Shown here one piece after another: positions 28,982-38,817 of a stretch of DNA of 64,000 nucleotides (its first letter is position 1; each line of letters opens with the position of its first letter). Position numbers and translations under genes: made by a program. Source of the stretch: Pseudomonas abieticivorans. Its GTDB lineage: Bacteria > Pseudomonadota > Gammaproteobacteria > Pseudomonadales > Pseudomonadaceae. The stretch spans positions 1,617,501 through 1,681,500 of the forward strand of contig NZ_CP094975.1 of assembly GCF_023509015.1 (NCBI RefSeq). Direction: 5' to 3'. The notes beneath the pieces are model-generated. The model ran no database searches. It was not told the DNA's origin and worked only from the letters and a program-made list of their open reading frames with translations.

Positions 28982-29458
28982 ATGGAACGGGTGTATATCG
29001 GCCTGGGCAGCAACCTCTCGGCACCGGATGCGCAATTGCGCAGTGCCTTGCAGGCCATGGCCCAGTTGCCTGGCACCGCGCTGGCACAGGCATCGTCCTT
29101 CTATACCAGCGACTCGCTGTTGCCGGGCCAGCCCCGCTACACCAACGCCGTCGCCGCCTTGGACACCCGCCTTGCGCCATTGGAACTGCTCGACGCCCTG
29201 CAAGCGATCGAGAACGACCAGGGCCGCGAGCGCAAGGAGCGCTGGGGCCCGCGCACGCTGGACCTGGATATCCTGCTGTTCGGCGACCAGTTGATCGACC
29301 AGCCGCGCTTGAAGGTGCCGCACTATCAGATGCACCTGCGCGCCTTCGTACTGTACCCCCTGGCCGAAGTGGCCCCCCAAGACTTGGTGCTGGCCGATAA
29401 AAGGGCGCTTTCGGCGCTTCTGGCACAGTGCCCATTCGAAGGCCTCGAACGCCTGTAA
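28982..29458 (+). CDS. folK: 2-amino-4-hydroxy-6-hydroxymethyldihydropteridine pyrophosphokinase
   Basis: 158 aa. HPPK family: VYIGLGSNL at the N-terminus and ERWGPRTLDLDILLFG, the signature with the metal-binding DLDI aspartates. It makes the pterin pyrophosphate used by FolP; folP lies at 54593-55444 in this window. Cotranscribed with pcnB. Confidence 0.96.
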   Translation: MERVYIGLGSNLSAPDAQLRSALQAMAQLPGTALAQASSFYTSDSLLPGQPRYTNAVAALDTRLAPLELLDALQAIENDQGRERKERWGPRTLDLDILLFGDQLIDQPRLKVPHYQMHLRAFVLYPLAEVAPQDLVLADKRALSALLAQCPFEGLERL

Positions 29459-29477
29459 CGCCCGGCCCGCCTGGGCT

Positions 29478-29531
29478 GGTAACGTGCGTAACAGCCGCTG
29501 GGTAACATTGCGGTAACACTGGTAATTGACT
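29478..29531 (+). promoter_or_regulatory. Five GTAA(C/T) direct repeats and -35 upstream of panB
   Basis: GTAAC/GTAAT occurs at 29479, 29488, 29502, 29513 and 29522 on the same strand, three of them as GTAACA. The last overlaps a TTGACT (29526-29531) that could be a -35; the matching -10 is poor. The rest of 29459-29699 shows nothing else clear. Confidence 0.4.
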
Positions 29532-29699
29532 TCCTCCCCCCTCGTCACGACTATAGGCGTCCGATGGCCCGTCGACGCCCCGAAACAGCGTGTTCGGGCT
29601 GCCAAAGGTCGTTATTCAAACATCGCAAAAGACGATGGTGTGCTTGAACCATCTGCTTTCACGGCAGTATTCACGGCGCCTGACTGAGGATTGCTTTTC

Positions 29700-30500
29700 A
29701 TGCCAGAAATCACCTTGACCACCCTGCAGAGCCTCAAGCTCAAGGGTGAGAAAATCACCATGTTGACCTGCTACGACGCGACGTTCGCCCAGGCCGCCTG
29801 CCAGGCCGGCGTGGAAGTCCTGCTGGTGGGCGACTCGCTGGGCATGGTCCTGCAGGGGCATGACAGCACCCTGCCCGTCACTACGGCGGAAATGGCCTAT
29901 CACGTGGCCAGCGTCAAGCGCGGCAACGAAGGCGCGTTGATCCTCGCCGATTTGCCCTTCATGAGCTGCGCCACCCTGGAACAAACCTTCGCCAACAGCG
30001 CCATGCTGATGCAGGCCGGCGCCCACATGGTCAAGGTCGAGGGTGCGGCGTGGCTGGCCGAATCGATCCGCCTGCTGGCCGAGCGCGGCATCCCGGTGTG
30101 CGCGCACATGGGCCTGACCCCGCAAACGGTGAATATCCTCGGTGGTTACAAAGTGCAAGGCCGCCAGGAAGCCCAGGCCCGGCAAATGCGCGCCGACGCC
30201 ATGGCCCTGGAAGCCGCTGGCGCGGCAATGATCCTGCTGGAGTGCGTACCCAGCGAGCTGGCCAGCGAAATCCACCAGGCGGTCAAGATCCCCATCATCG
30301 GCATTGGCGCCGGCAGTGATGTCGACGGCCAGGTCTTGGTACTGCACGACATGCTCGGCCTGTCCCTGACCGGCCGCGTGCCCAAGTTCGTGAAGAACTT
30401 CATGACCGGCCAGCCAGACATCCAGAGCGCCCTGCAGGCCTATGTCAGCGCAGTCAAAGACGTCAGTTTCCCAGGCCCCGAACACGGATTCACCGCATGA
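29700..30500 (+). CDS. panB: 3-methyl-2-oxobutanoate hydroxymethyltransferase
   Basis: 266 aa from the ATG at 29700. First step of pantothenate synthesis, adding a hydroxymethyl group to ketoisovalerate. Metal and substrate residues lie in [19 protein letters not shown], with the catalytic glutamate in [10 protein letters not shown]. It overlaps panC by 4 bp (ATGA), so coupled. Its substrate comes from the valine pathway encoded by ilvI-ilvN-ilvC. Confidence 0.97.
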   Translation: MPEITLTTLQSLKLKGEKITMLTCYDATFAQAACQAGVEVLLVGDSLGMVLQGHDSTLPVTTAEMAYHVASVKRGNEGALILADLPFMSCATLEQTFANSAMLMQAGAHMVKVEGAAWLAESIRLLAERGIPVCAHMGLTPQTVNILGGYKVQGRQEAQARQMRADAMALEAAGAAMILLECVPSELASEIHQAVKIPIIGIGAGSDVDGQVLVLHDMLGLSLTGRVPKFVKNFMTGQPDIQSALQAYVSAVKDVSFPGPEHGFTA

Positions 30501-31357
30501 ACACTGTAAAAACCGTACGCGAACTGCGTGCTGCCGTGGCCCGCGCCCGCAGTGAAGGCAAACGTATTGGCCTTGTGCCGACCATGGGCAACCTGCACTC
30601 GGGCCACGCGGCCTTGGTGGCCAAGGCGGCGCAGCGGGCTGATTTCGTGGTTGCCAGCATTTTCGTCAACCCAATGCAGTTCGGCCCCTCAGAAGACCTG
30701 GATAAATACCCACGCACCCTGGCCGCCGACCAGGAAAAACTGATCCAGGCGGGTTGCAACCTGCTGTTCGCGCCTGCGGTCGAAGAAATCTACCCCGATG
30801 GCATGGCCGTGCAGACGCGCGTCAGCGTGCCGCAGCTGTCCGAAGGCCTGTGTGGCGCCAGCCGCCCCGGGCATTTCGAAGGCGTGGCCACGGTGGTCAG
30901 CAAGTTGTTCAACATGGTCCAACCGGACCTGGCGGTGTTTGGCCAGAAGGATTACCAGCAACTGGCGGTGATCCGCGCCCTGGTGCGCGACCTGAACATG
31001 CCGATCCAGATCATCGGCGAGCCAACCGCGCGCGCCGAAGACGGCCTGGCCCTGTCGTCGCGCAATGGTTACCTCACGCAAGACCAACGCAGCGCAGCCC
31101 CCGCACTGTACGCCAGCCTTACACAGGTCGCCGCGGCCATTCGCGCAGGCGATCGGGACTACCCCGCCCTGATTGCCACGGCCCGCGCGCAACAGGAAGC
31201 CGCCGGGTTCAAGCCCGATTACCTGGAAATTCGCCACGCCATCAACCTGCGCCAGGTCACGGCCGAGGACCGCGACCTGGTGATCGTGGCCGCCGCCTAC
31301 ATCGGCACCACGCGCCTGATCGACAACCTGCACCTGGACCTCGACGCACACGCCTGA
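30497..31357 (+). CDS. panC: Pantoate--beta-alanine ligase
   Basis: 286 aa. Joins pantoate and beta-alanine with ATP. It has the adenylate-forming [14 protein letters not shown] (HxGH), [18 protein letters not shown] and the KMSKS-like SSRNGYL. Coupled to panB. The gene for beta-alanine formation (panD), which follows panC in P. aeruginosa, is not present before pgi here. Confidence 0.97.
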   Translation: MNTVKTVRELRAAVARARSEGKRIGLVPTMGNLHSGHAALVAKAAQRADFVVASIFVNPMQFGPSEDLDKYPRTLAADQEKLIQAGCNLLFAPAVEEIYPDGMAVQTRVSVPQLSEGLCGASRPGHFEGVATVVSKLFNMVQPDLAVFGQKDYQQLAVIRALVRDLNMPIQIIGEPTARAEDGLALSSRNGYLTQDQRSAAPALYASLTQVAAAIRAGDRDYPALIATARAQQEAAGFKPDYLEIRHAINLRQVTAEDRDLVIVAAAYIGTTRLIDNLHLDLDAHA

Positions 31358-31607
31358 AACCGGTGCCTGCCGCCGTATTGCCCGGCCCCAAGGGTTCGGG
31401 CACACTGCCAGCGATTCGCGATGTTATAAAAAGTACCGGACAAAGATGAGCCCAGGCGCAGACAGAATCGCCAAGGGCGTTTACTGTGAACGGACCGCCC
31501 CCCATGGGCGTGCCGCTGATGCCTGAGCTGGCCAAAAAAAATTTACGCAACCTGGCCGGGCTCTCAAGTGTCCAAAAGGCAGTTCAAGTAAAAGGAAACC
31601 TGCAGCG

Positions 31608-33272
31608 ATGGCGTATTACCGCACTCCTCACGACGTGACCGCCCTGCCCGCTTGGCAGGCGCTGAGCCAACACCGCAAAGCCATGCAGGATTTCAGCATG
31701 CGCGAAGCGTTCAATGCCAACCCCACGCGCTTCAACGAATTCTCCCTGAGCGCCTGCGGCCTGTTTCTCGACTATTCGAAAAACCTGATCAACGCCGAAA
31801 CCCGCGACCTGCTGGTCAAGCTGGCCGGTGAGGTGGGCCTGCAAGACGCCATCAAGTCGATGTTCGCCGGCGAGATCCTCAACGCCTCCGAAGGCCGCCC
31901 GGCGCTGCACACCGCCCTGCGCCGGCCGGTAGGCGACAAGCTCAACGTCAACGGCACCAACATCATGCCGGAAGTGCACAAGGTGCTGAACCAGATCACC
32001 GAGCTGGTCGGGCGCATCCACGACGGCCTGTGGCGCGGCTACACCGAAAAGCCGATCACCGACGTGGTCAACATCGGCATCGGCGGCTCGTTCCTCGGCC
32101 CGGAACTGGTGTCCGAAGCGCTGCTGCCGTATGCGCAGAAAGGCGTGCGTTGCCACTACCTGGCGAACATCGACGGCAGTGAGTTCCACGAACTGTCGAG
32201 CAAGCTGCGCGCCGAAACTACGCTGTTCATCGTTTCGTCCAAATCCTTCAGTACCCTCGAAACCCTGAAGAACGCCCAGGCCGCCCGTGCCTGGTACTTG
32301 GCGCAAGGCGGCTCGGAAGCCGAGCTGTACCGCCACTTCATCGCCGTGTCGAGCAACAACGCCGCAGCCGTGGCCTTCGGCATTCGCGAAGAAAACATCT
32401 TCCCGATGTGGGACTGGGTAGGCGGCCGCTACTCGCTGTGGTCGGCCATCGGCTTGCCGATCGCCCTGGCCATCGGCATGGCCAACTTCAAGGAGCTGCT
32501 GTCTGGCGCCTACACCATGGACCAGCACTTCCAGACCGCACCGTTCGAGTCCAACATGCCAGTGTTGCTGGCCCTGCTGGGCGTGTGGCACGGTAACTTC
32601 TGGGGCGCGAAAAGCCACGCGATCCTGCCGTACGACCACTACCTGCGCAACATCACCAAGCACTTGCAGCAGTTGGACATGGAATCCAACGGCAAGAGCG
32701 TGCGCCAGGACGGCAGCCCGGTGACCACCGACACCGGCCCCGTGATCTGGGGTGGCGTGGGCTGCAATGGCCAGCACGCCTACCACCAGTTGCTGCACCA
32801 GGGCACCCAACTGATCCCGGCTGACTTCATCGTGCCGGTGGTTAGCTTCAACCCGGTGGCCGACCACCACCAGTGGCTGTACGCCAACTGCCTGTCCCAG
32901 AGCCAAGCGATGATGCTGGGCAAGACCCGCGCCGAGGCCGAGGCCGAACTGCGCGACAAGGGCATGAGCGAAGAAGAAATCCAGAAACTGGCCCCGCACA
33001 AGGTGATCCCGGGCAACCGCCCGAGCAACACCCTGGTAGTAGAGCGCATCAGCCCCCGCCGCCTGGGTGCGCTGGTGGCAATGTACGAACACAAAGTATT
33101 CGTGCAAAGCGTGCTCTGGGGCATCAACGCCTTCGACCAATGGGGCGTGGAACTGGGCAAGGAACTGGGCAAAGGCGTCTACAATCGCCTGACCGGCAGC
33201 AACGAGGAGCCGGCGGAAGACGCGTCGACCCAAGGGCTGATCAACTACTTCCGCGGTCGCCATCGCGGTTGA
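31608..33272 (+). CDS. pgi: Glucose-6-phosphate isomerase
   Basis: 554 aa. Interconverts glucose-6-P and fructose-6-P. It has [14 protein letters not shown] for the phosphate site, [14 protein letters not shown], the catalytic Glu region [12 protein letters not shown] and the C-terminal [18 protein letters not shown] signature with the active-site lysine. AAGGAAA precedes the ATG. The 250 bp before it contain no gene I can recognise. A single REPIN follows the stop. Confidence 0.96.
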   Translation: MAYYRTPHDVTALPAWQALSQHRKAMQDFSMREAFNANPTRFNEFSLSACGLFLDYSKNLINAETRDLLVKLAGEVGLQDAIKSMFAGEILNASEGRPALHTALRRPVGDKLNVNGTNIMPEVHKVLNQITELVGRIHDGLWRGYTEKPITDVVNIGIGGSFLGPELVSEALLPYAQKGVRCHYLANIDGSEFHELSSKLRAETTLFIVSSKSFSTLETLKNAQAARAWYLAQGGSEAELYRHFIAVSSNNAAAVAFGIREENIFPMWDWVGGRYSLWSAIGLPIALAIGMANFKELLSGAYTMDQHFQTAPFESNMPVLLALLGVWHGNFWGAKSHAILPYDHYLRNITKHLQQLDMESNGKSVRQDGSPVTTDTGPVIWGGVGCNGQHAYHQLLHQGTQLIPADFIVPVVSFNPVADHHQWLYANCLSQSQAMMLGKTRAEAEAELRDKGMSEEEIQKLAPHKVIPGNRPSNTLVVERISPRRLGALVAMYEHKVFVQSVLWGINAFDQWGVELGKELGKGVYNRLTGSNEEPAEDASTQGLINYFRGRHRG

Positions 33273-33285
33273 TTGCCCGCCGTCC

Positions 33286-33370
33286 GTAGGAGCGGATTTA
33301 TCCGCGAAAAGAACAACACGGTCATTCAGGCCTACCGTGGCGTGATCTTCGCGGATAAATCCGCTCCTAC
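33286..33370. repeat. Single REPIN between pgi and acsA
   Basis: GTAGGAGCGGATTTATCCGCG at the left and its inverted copy (CGCGGATAAATCCGCTCCTAC) at the right enclose a spacer unrelated to that of the 11.8-14.1 kb array. The REP arms are the same type. Confidence 0.92.
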
Positions 33371-33440
33371 CGATTGCCCATCACCTCGTAAACCTTGCTC
33401 ACCCGCCCTATCGGGTCCACCCTTGTTATTGTGCCCTCAC

Positions 33441-33448
33441 AAGAACAA
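33441..33448 (+). promoter_or_regulatory. CA motif (Hfq/Crc site) in the acsA leader
   Basis: AAGAACAA fits AAnAANAA exactly, ends 10 nt before the ATG and overlaps the ribosome-binding region (AAGGA). Such placement is typical of mRNAs repressed by Hfq/Crc and released by CrcZ. Confidence 0.75.
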
Positions 33449-33458
33449 GGACCCCGCC

Positions 33459-35396
33459 ATGTTCGACCTCAGTGCCTACCCCATCGCCGATGCCACGCGC
33501 CGCAACGCGCAACTGGACGACGCCGACTACCAGCGCCTGTACCGCCAATCCATTGATGACCCCGACAGGTTCTGGGCCGAGCAGGCCAAGGCGTTCGTCG
33601 ATTGGAGCAAGCCTTGGAGCAAGGTGCGCGATTGCGACCTGCGCACGGGCAAGGCCGCCTGGTTCGAAGGGGCGCAGTTGAATGTGAGCTACAACTGCAT
33701 CGACCGCCACCTGAAAACCCGTGGCGAACAGATCGCGATACTCTGGGAGGGTGACAACCCCAGCGAATCCGCGGAGATCACCTACAAAAAGCTTCACCAC
33801 AACGTCTGCCGCTTGGCCAACGTGCTCAAAGAGCGTGGGGTGAAAAAGGGCGACCGGGTGTGCATCTACATGCCCATGATTCCGGAAGCAGCCTACGCCA
33901 TGCTGGCCTGCGCGCGTATTGGCGCGGTGCACTCGGTGGTGTTTGGCGGGTTTTCCCCGGACGCATTGCGCGACCGCATCCTGGATGCCGATTGCCGCAC
34001 CGTGATTACCGCCGACGAGGCCGTGCGCGGTGGTAAATACATACCGCTCAAAAGCAACGTCGACAAGGCCTTGCAGAGTTGCCCGGCGGTCAGCACCGTG
34101 GTGGTGGTGGAGCGCACCCAGGGCACCCTGGACTGGGTGGCTGGCCGTGACATCTGGTACCACGAGGCCGTGCACGGCGTCAGCCACCACTGCCCGCCCG
34201 AACCGATGGGCGCCGAAGACCCGCTGTTCATCCTCTACACCTCCGGCAGCACCGGCAAACCCAAGGGCGTGCTGCACACCACGGGCGGCTACCTGCTGCA
34301 GGCCGCCATGACCTTCAAGCATGTGTTCGACTACCGCGACGGTGAAGTCTTCTGGTGCACGGCCGACGTTGGCTGGGTCACCGGCCACAGCTACATCGTT
34401 TACGGGCCGCTGGCCAACGGCGCCAGCACCTTGATTTACGAGGGCGTGCCCAATTACCCGGACGCCTCGCGCTTTTGGCAGGTGATCGACAAGCACCACG
34501 TGAATATCTTCTACACCGCCCCCACAGCCCTGCGCGCCTTGATGCGCGAAGGCCACGGCCCACTGGAAAAAACCTCTCGCGAAAGCCTGCGCCTGCTCGG
34601 CAGCGTGGGCGAACCGATCAATCCGCAGGCTTGGGAATGGTACTTCCACGCCGTAGGCAACGAGCGCTGCCCCATCGTCGATACCTGGTGGCAAACCGAG
34701 ACGGGCGCCATCATGCTCACCGCGTTGCCAGGCACACCGCGCACCAAGCCCGGCTGCGCCACCCAGCCGTTCTTTGGCGTGGAGCCGGTGCTGCTGGATG
34801 AAAAAGGCCAACGCCTGGACGGCCCCGGCAGCGGCATCCTGGCCATCAAGGCCAGTTGGCCGGGGCAGATCCGCAGCGTGTACGGCGACCCCCAGCGCAT
34901 GGTCGACACCTACTTCAAGCCCTACCCCGGTTACTACTTCACCGGCGATGGCGCGCGCCGCGACGAAGACGGCGACCTGTGGATAACCGGGCGCATCGAT
35001 GACGTGGTCAACGTAAGCGGGCACCGCATCGGCACCGCCGAGGTGGAAAGCGCACTGGTGCTGCACGATCGCATCGCCGAGGCGGCCGTGGTCGGCTACC
35101 CTCACGACCTCAAGGGCCAGGGCATCTATGCCTTTGTCACGCCCATGAACGGCGTCACCGCTGACGACGCATTGCGCAAAGAGTTGCTGGCGTTGGTCAG
35201 CAAGGAAATCGGCAGCTTTGCCAAGCCGGAACTGATTCAATGGGCACCGGCATTGCCCAAGACCCGCTCGGGCAAGATCATGCGGCGTATCCTGCGCAAG
35301 ATCGCCTGCAACGAACTCGACAGCCTGGGCGATACCTCCACCCTGGCCGACCCCAGCGTGGTGCAAGGCTTGATCGACACGCGCCTCAACCGATGA
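33459..35396 (+). CDS. acsA: Acetyl-CoA synthetase (AMP-forming)
   Basis: 645 aa from the ATG at 33459 ([15 protein letters not shown]). The frame is open upstream only through the REPIN. ANL superfamily motifs: [19 protein letters not shown] for [33 protein letters not shown] hinge, and the acetylation-regulated lysine in [10 protein letters not shown]. It activates acetate for the TCA and glyoxylate cycles. Its leader carries a CA motif, so translation is probably under Crc control. Confidence 0.96.
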   Translation: MFDLSAYPIADATRRNAQLDDADYQRLYRQSIDDPDRFWAEQAKAFVDWSKPWSKVRDCDLRTGKAAWFEGAQLNVSYNCIDRHLKTRGEQIAILWEGDNPSESAEITYKKLHHNVCRLANVLKERGVKKGDRVCIYMPMIPEAAYAMLACARIGAVHSVVFGGFSPDALRDRILDADCRTVITADEAVRGGKYIPLKSNVDKALQSCPAVSTVVVVERTQGTLDWVAGRDIWYHEAVHGVSHHCPPEPMGAEDPLFILYTSGSTGKPKGVLHTTGGYLLQAAMTFKHVFDYRDGEVFWCTADVGWVTGHSYIVYGPLANGASTLIYEGVPNYPDASRFWQVIDKHHVNIFYTAPTALRALMREGHGPLEKTSRESLRLLGSVGEPINPQAWEWYFHAVGNERCPIVDTWWQTETGAIMLTALPGTPRTKPGCATQPFFGVEPVLLDEKGQRLDGPGSGILAIKASWPGQIRSVYGDPQRMVDTYFKPYPGYYFTGDGARRDEDGDLWITGRIDDVVNVSGHRIGTAEVESALVLHDRIAEAAVVGYPHDLKGQGIYAFVTPMNGVTADDALRKELLALVSKEIGSFAKPELIQWAPALPKTRSGKIMRRILRKIACNELDSLGDTSTLADPSVVQGLIDTRLNR

Positions 35397-35416
35397 CCCT
35401 TCACACTAAGTAACCC

Positions 35417-36292
35417 ATGGAATTCATTCGCCGCCGCATCGAAACACAAGTGCTGAGCCTGACCGGCCTGTCCCTGGGCCAGTTGGACCTGGAAAACCCC
35501 AAGGGCGACCCCGGGCTGTTCGGCCCCGATGCCATCTGCTGGCAGGTGCACGGCGACTTCACCAGCATGCTGGTCGGCGGCATCAGCGCCTTGATGCTGC
35601 AGGCCCTGCACCCCTTGGCCCTGGCCGGGGTATGGGACCATTCAAACTTTCGCAGTGACATGCTCGGCCGCCTGCGCCGCACCGGGCAGTTCATCTCGGG
35701 CACCACCTTTGGCGCGACCCAGGACGCCAACTGGCTGATCGACAAAGTGCGCGGCATCCATGTGCATATCGTCGGCAACGCGGCCGATGGCCGGCCCTAC
35801 GCCGCCAGCGATCCGGACCTGCTGACCTGGGTGCACGTGGCCGAGGTCAGCCACTTCCTGGCCTCGCACCTGCGCTATCGCAACCCGCACCTGAGCGGCG
35901 CAGACCAAGACCGCTACTACGCCGAGATCGCCTTGGTGGCAGAGCGGCTGGGCGCGCGCGATGTGCCCAAGTCACGGCAGCAAATCGCCGACTACCTTCA
36001 AGGTATTCGCCCACAGCTTGTGTGCGACGAACGCAGCCACGAAGTGATCCGCCTGTTGCTCGATGCGCCAGCGCCCAGCCGCTTGGCCAAACCCTTTGGC
36101 GCGCTGATGATGCAGGCCGGCATCGACCTGCTGCCCGATTGGGCCAGCGCGATGCTGGCGCTGAAACAAGGCAGCCTCAAGCGCCAGTTGGTGCGCAGCG
36201 GCGTGGGCAGCACCGCGCCGATTCTGCGCTGGGCCGTGCGTGACGGCTCGGTGCACCGTGCCAGGCGGCGCATGGGTATCGCCCAAATATGA
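35417..36292 (+). CDS. MpaB-like (DUF2236) oxygenase family protein
   Basis: 291 aa, DUF2236. The N-terminal part has GDFTSMLVGGISALMLQALHPLALAG with the conserved His of the haem-containing family, and LLTWVHVAEVSHFLASHL, the second conserved His segment. Related proteins include latex-clearing protein Lcp and MpaB' of fungal origin; the substrate here is unknown. 20 bp after acsA, same strand, possibly cotranscribed. Confidence 0.82.
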   Translation: MEFIRRRIETQVLSLTGLSLGQLDLENPKGDPGLFGPDAICWQVHGDFTSMLVGGISALMLQALHPLALAGVWDHSNFRSDMLGRLRRTGQFISGTTFGATQDANWLIDKVRGIHVHIVGNAADGRPYAASDPDLLTWVHVAEVSHFLASHLRYRNPHLSGADQDRYYAEIALVAERLGARDVPKSRQQIADYLQGIRPQLVCDERSHEVIRLLLDAPAPSRLAKPFGALMMQAGIDLLPDWASAMLALKQGSLKRQLVRSGVGSTAPILRWAVRDGSVHRARRRMGIAQI

Positions 36293-36399
36293 CCGCCCGG
36301 TTCGCCGATGGCACCAAGGTGGCGACTGTGACACCATGACCCGCTATCACAAACCTCGGCGCACGCTGCGGTAAACCAATAAAAGTGAGGACCTGTGCC

Positions 36400-37578
<1,179 letters not shown>

Positions 37579-37638
37579 GCCATTACCCTGCCCCATCCGG
37601 GCTGTTAAACTGCACGGCTACCTTACAAGGCGCCGTGC

Positions 37639-38655
37639 ATGACCCCTTTGAATCAGGCGCTGCGCGCCGCCCTCGACTGCCGTAAAGACCTCCTCAGTGA
37701 ACTGCACGCGCAGGGCACCGACTGTTATCGCCTGTTCCATGGCAGCCAGGAAGGCGCCGGCGGCCTGACCGTCGACCGTTACGGCCCGCAGTTGCTGGTG
37801 CAAAGCTTCCACCAGAGCCTGGAGCCGGCCGAGCTGTTGGCCGTGCACGAGCAGGTTAACCGCGAGCTGGGCCTGGAACTGTTGCTGGTGTACAACGACC
37901 GCTCCCGTGGTAATTCACGCATCGACCGGCAAGACACGGCGTACCAGGCCGCTGATGCCGCCCTGGCAGACTTGGTGGGCCACGAATGGGGCCTGAACTA
38001 CCGAGTGCGCGGCCGCCATGCCGGGCAAGACCCGTTGCTGTTCCTGGACCTGCGCAACGCCCGTGGCTGGGTCAAGCAGCACAGCCAGGGCAAAAGCGTG
38101 CTCAACCTGTTCGCCTATACCTGCGGCGTTGGCTTGAGCGCGGCGGCTGGCGGCGCGAGCGAAGTCTGCAACCTGGATTTCGCCGAGGGTAACCTGGCGG
38201 TGGGCAAGGAAAACGGCGTACTGAACCCGCAACTGCCGCCCATGCAGTTCGTGCAGTCCGATTACTTCCCGGCCATTCGCCAACTGGCTGGGCTAGCGAT
38301 CACCCAACGCCGCGGGCAAAAACTGCCCAGCTACCCGCGCCTGGAACAACGCCAGTTCGACCTGGTATTCCTCGACCCGCCTGCTTGGGCCAAGAGCGCC
38401 TTCGGCACCGTGGACTTGCTGCGCGATTACCAGAGCCTGCTCAAGCCAGCCCTGCTGAGCACCGCCGACAACGGCGTGTTGATCTGCTGCAACAACCTGG
38501 CGAAAGTCAGCTTGGATGACTGGCGCGAACAGGTGCTGCGCTGCGCCGAAAAGGCCGGGCGACCGGTGCGCGACTGGCAGGTGATGGCCCCGGCGCAAGA
38601 TTTCCCCTCGATGGATGGGCAACCGCCGTTGAAGACCTTGATTCTGCAGTTGTAG
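37639..38655 (+). CDS. SAM-dependent methyltransferase (RlmI/RlmK-like, PF10672)
   Basis: 338 aa. A Rossmann-type methyltransferase domain after an N-terminal RNA-binding-like region (GLTVDRYGPQLLVQS is PUA/EEHEE-like). The SAM motif is LNLFAYTCGVGLSAAAGG, and LVFLDPPAWAKS is the catalytic motif IV shared with 23S rRNA cytosine methyltransferases. The target is probably rRNA; exact site unknown. Complete and unremarkable in base use. Confidence 0.85.
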   Translation: MTPLNQALRAALDCRKDLLSELHAQGTDCYRLFHGSQEGAGGLTVDRYGPQLLVQSFHQSLEPAELLAVHEQVNRELGLELLLVYNDRSRGNSRIDRQDTAYQAADAALADLVGHEWGLNYRVRGRHAGQDPLLFLDLRNARGWVKQHSQGKSVLNLFAYTCGVGLSAAAGGASEVCNLDFAEGNLAVGKENGVLNPQLPPMQFVQSDYFPAIRQLAGLAITQRRGQKLPSYPRLEQRQFDLVFLDPPAWAKSAFGTVDLLRDYQSLLKPALLSTADNGVLICCNNLAKVSLDDWREQVLRCAEKAGRPVRDWQVMAPAQDFPSMDGQPPLKTLILQL

Positions 38656-38670
38656 TCGCGCCGTTTGCTT

Positions 38671-38710
38671 GGCGGATAGATCCGCTTCTACAGGAGCGAA
38701 TCTATCCGCG
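38671..38710. repeat. Degenerate head-to-head REP pair after the methyltransferase gene
   Basis: GGCGGATAGATCCGCTTCTACA meets AGGAGCGAATCTATCCGCG directly, without the spacer of a REPIN. Several positions differ from the array REPs. Confidence 0.65.
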
Positions 38711-38817
38711 AAAAAAACAACCTGATGTAATTTCCTACACACATTGCGGCTTTGTCTTCGGAACAAGTTTGGCGTGCCATACTCCAAGCACCTCCGTTCG
38801 AACAGACGAAGCCGCAC

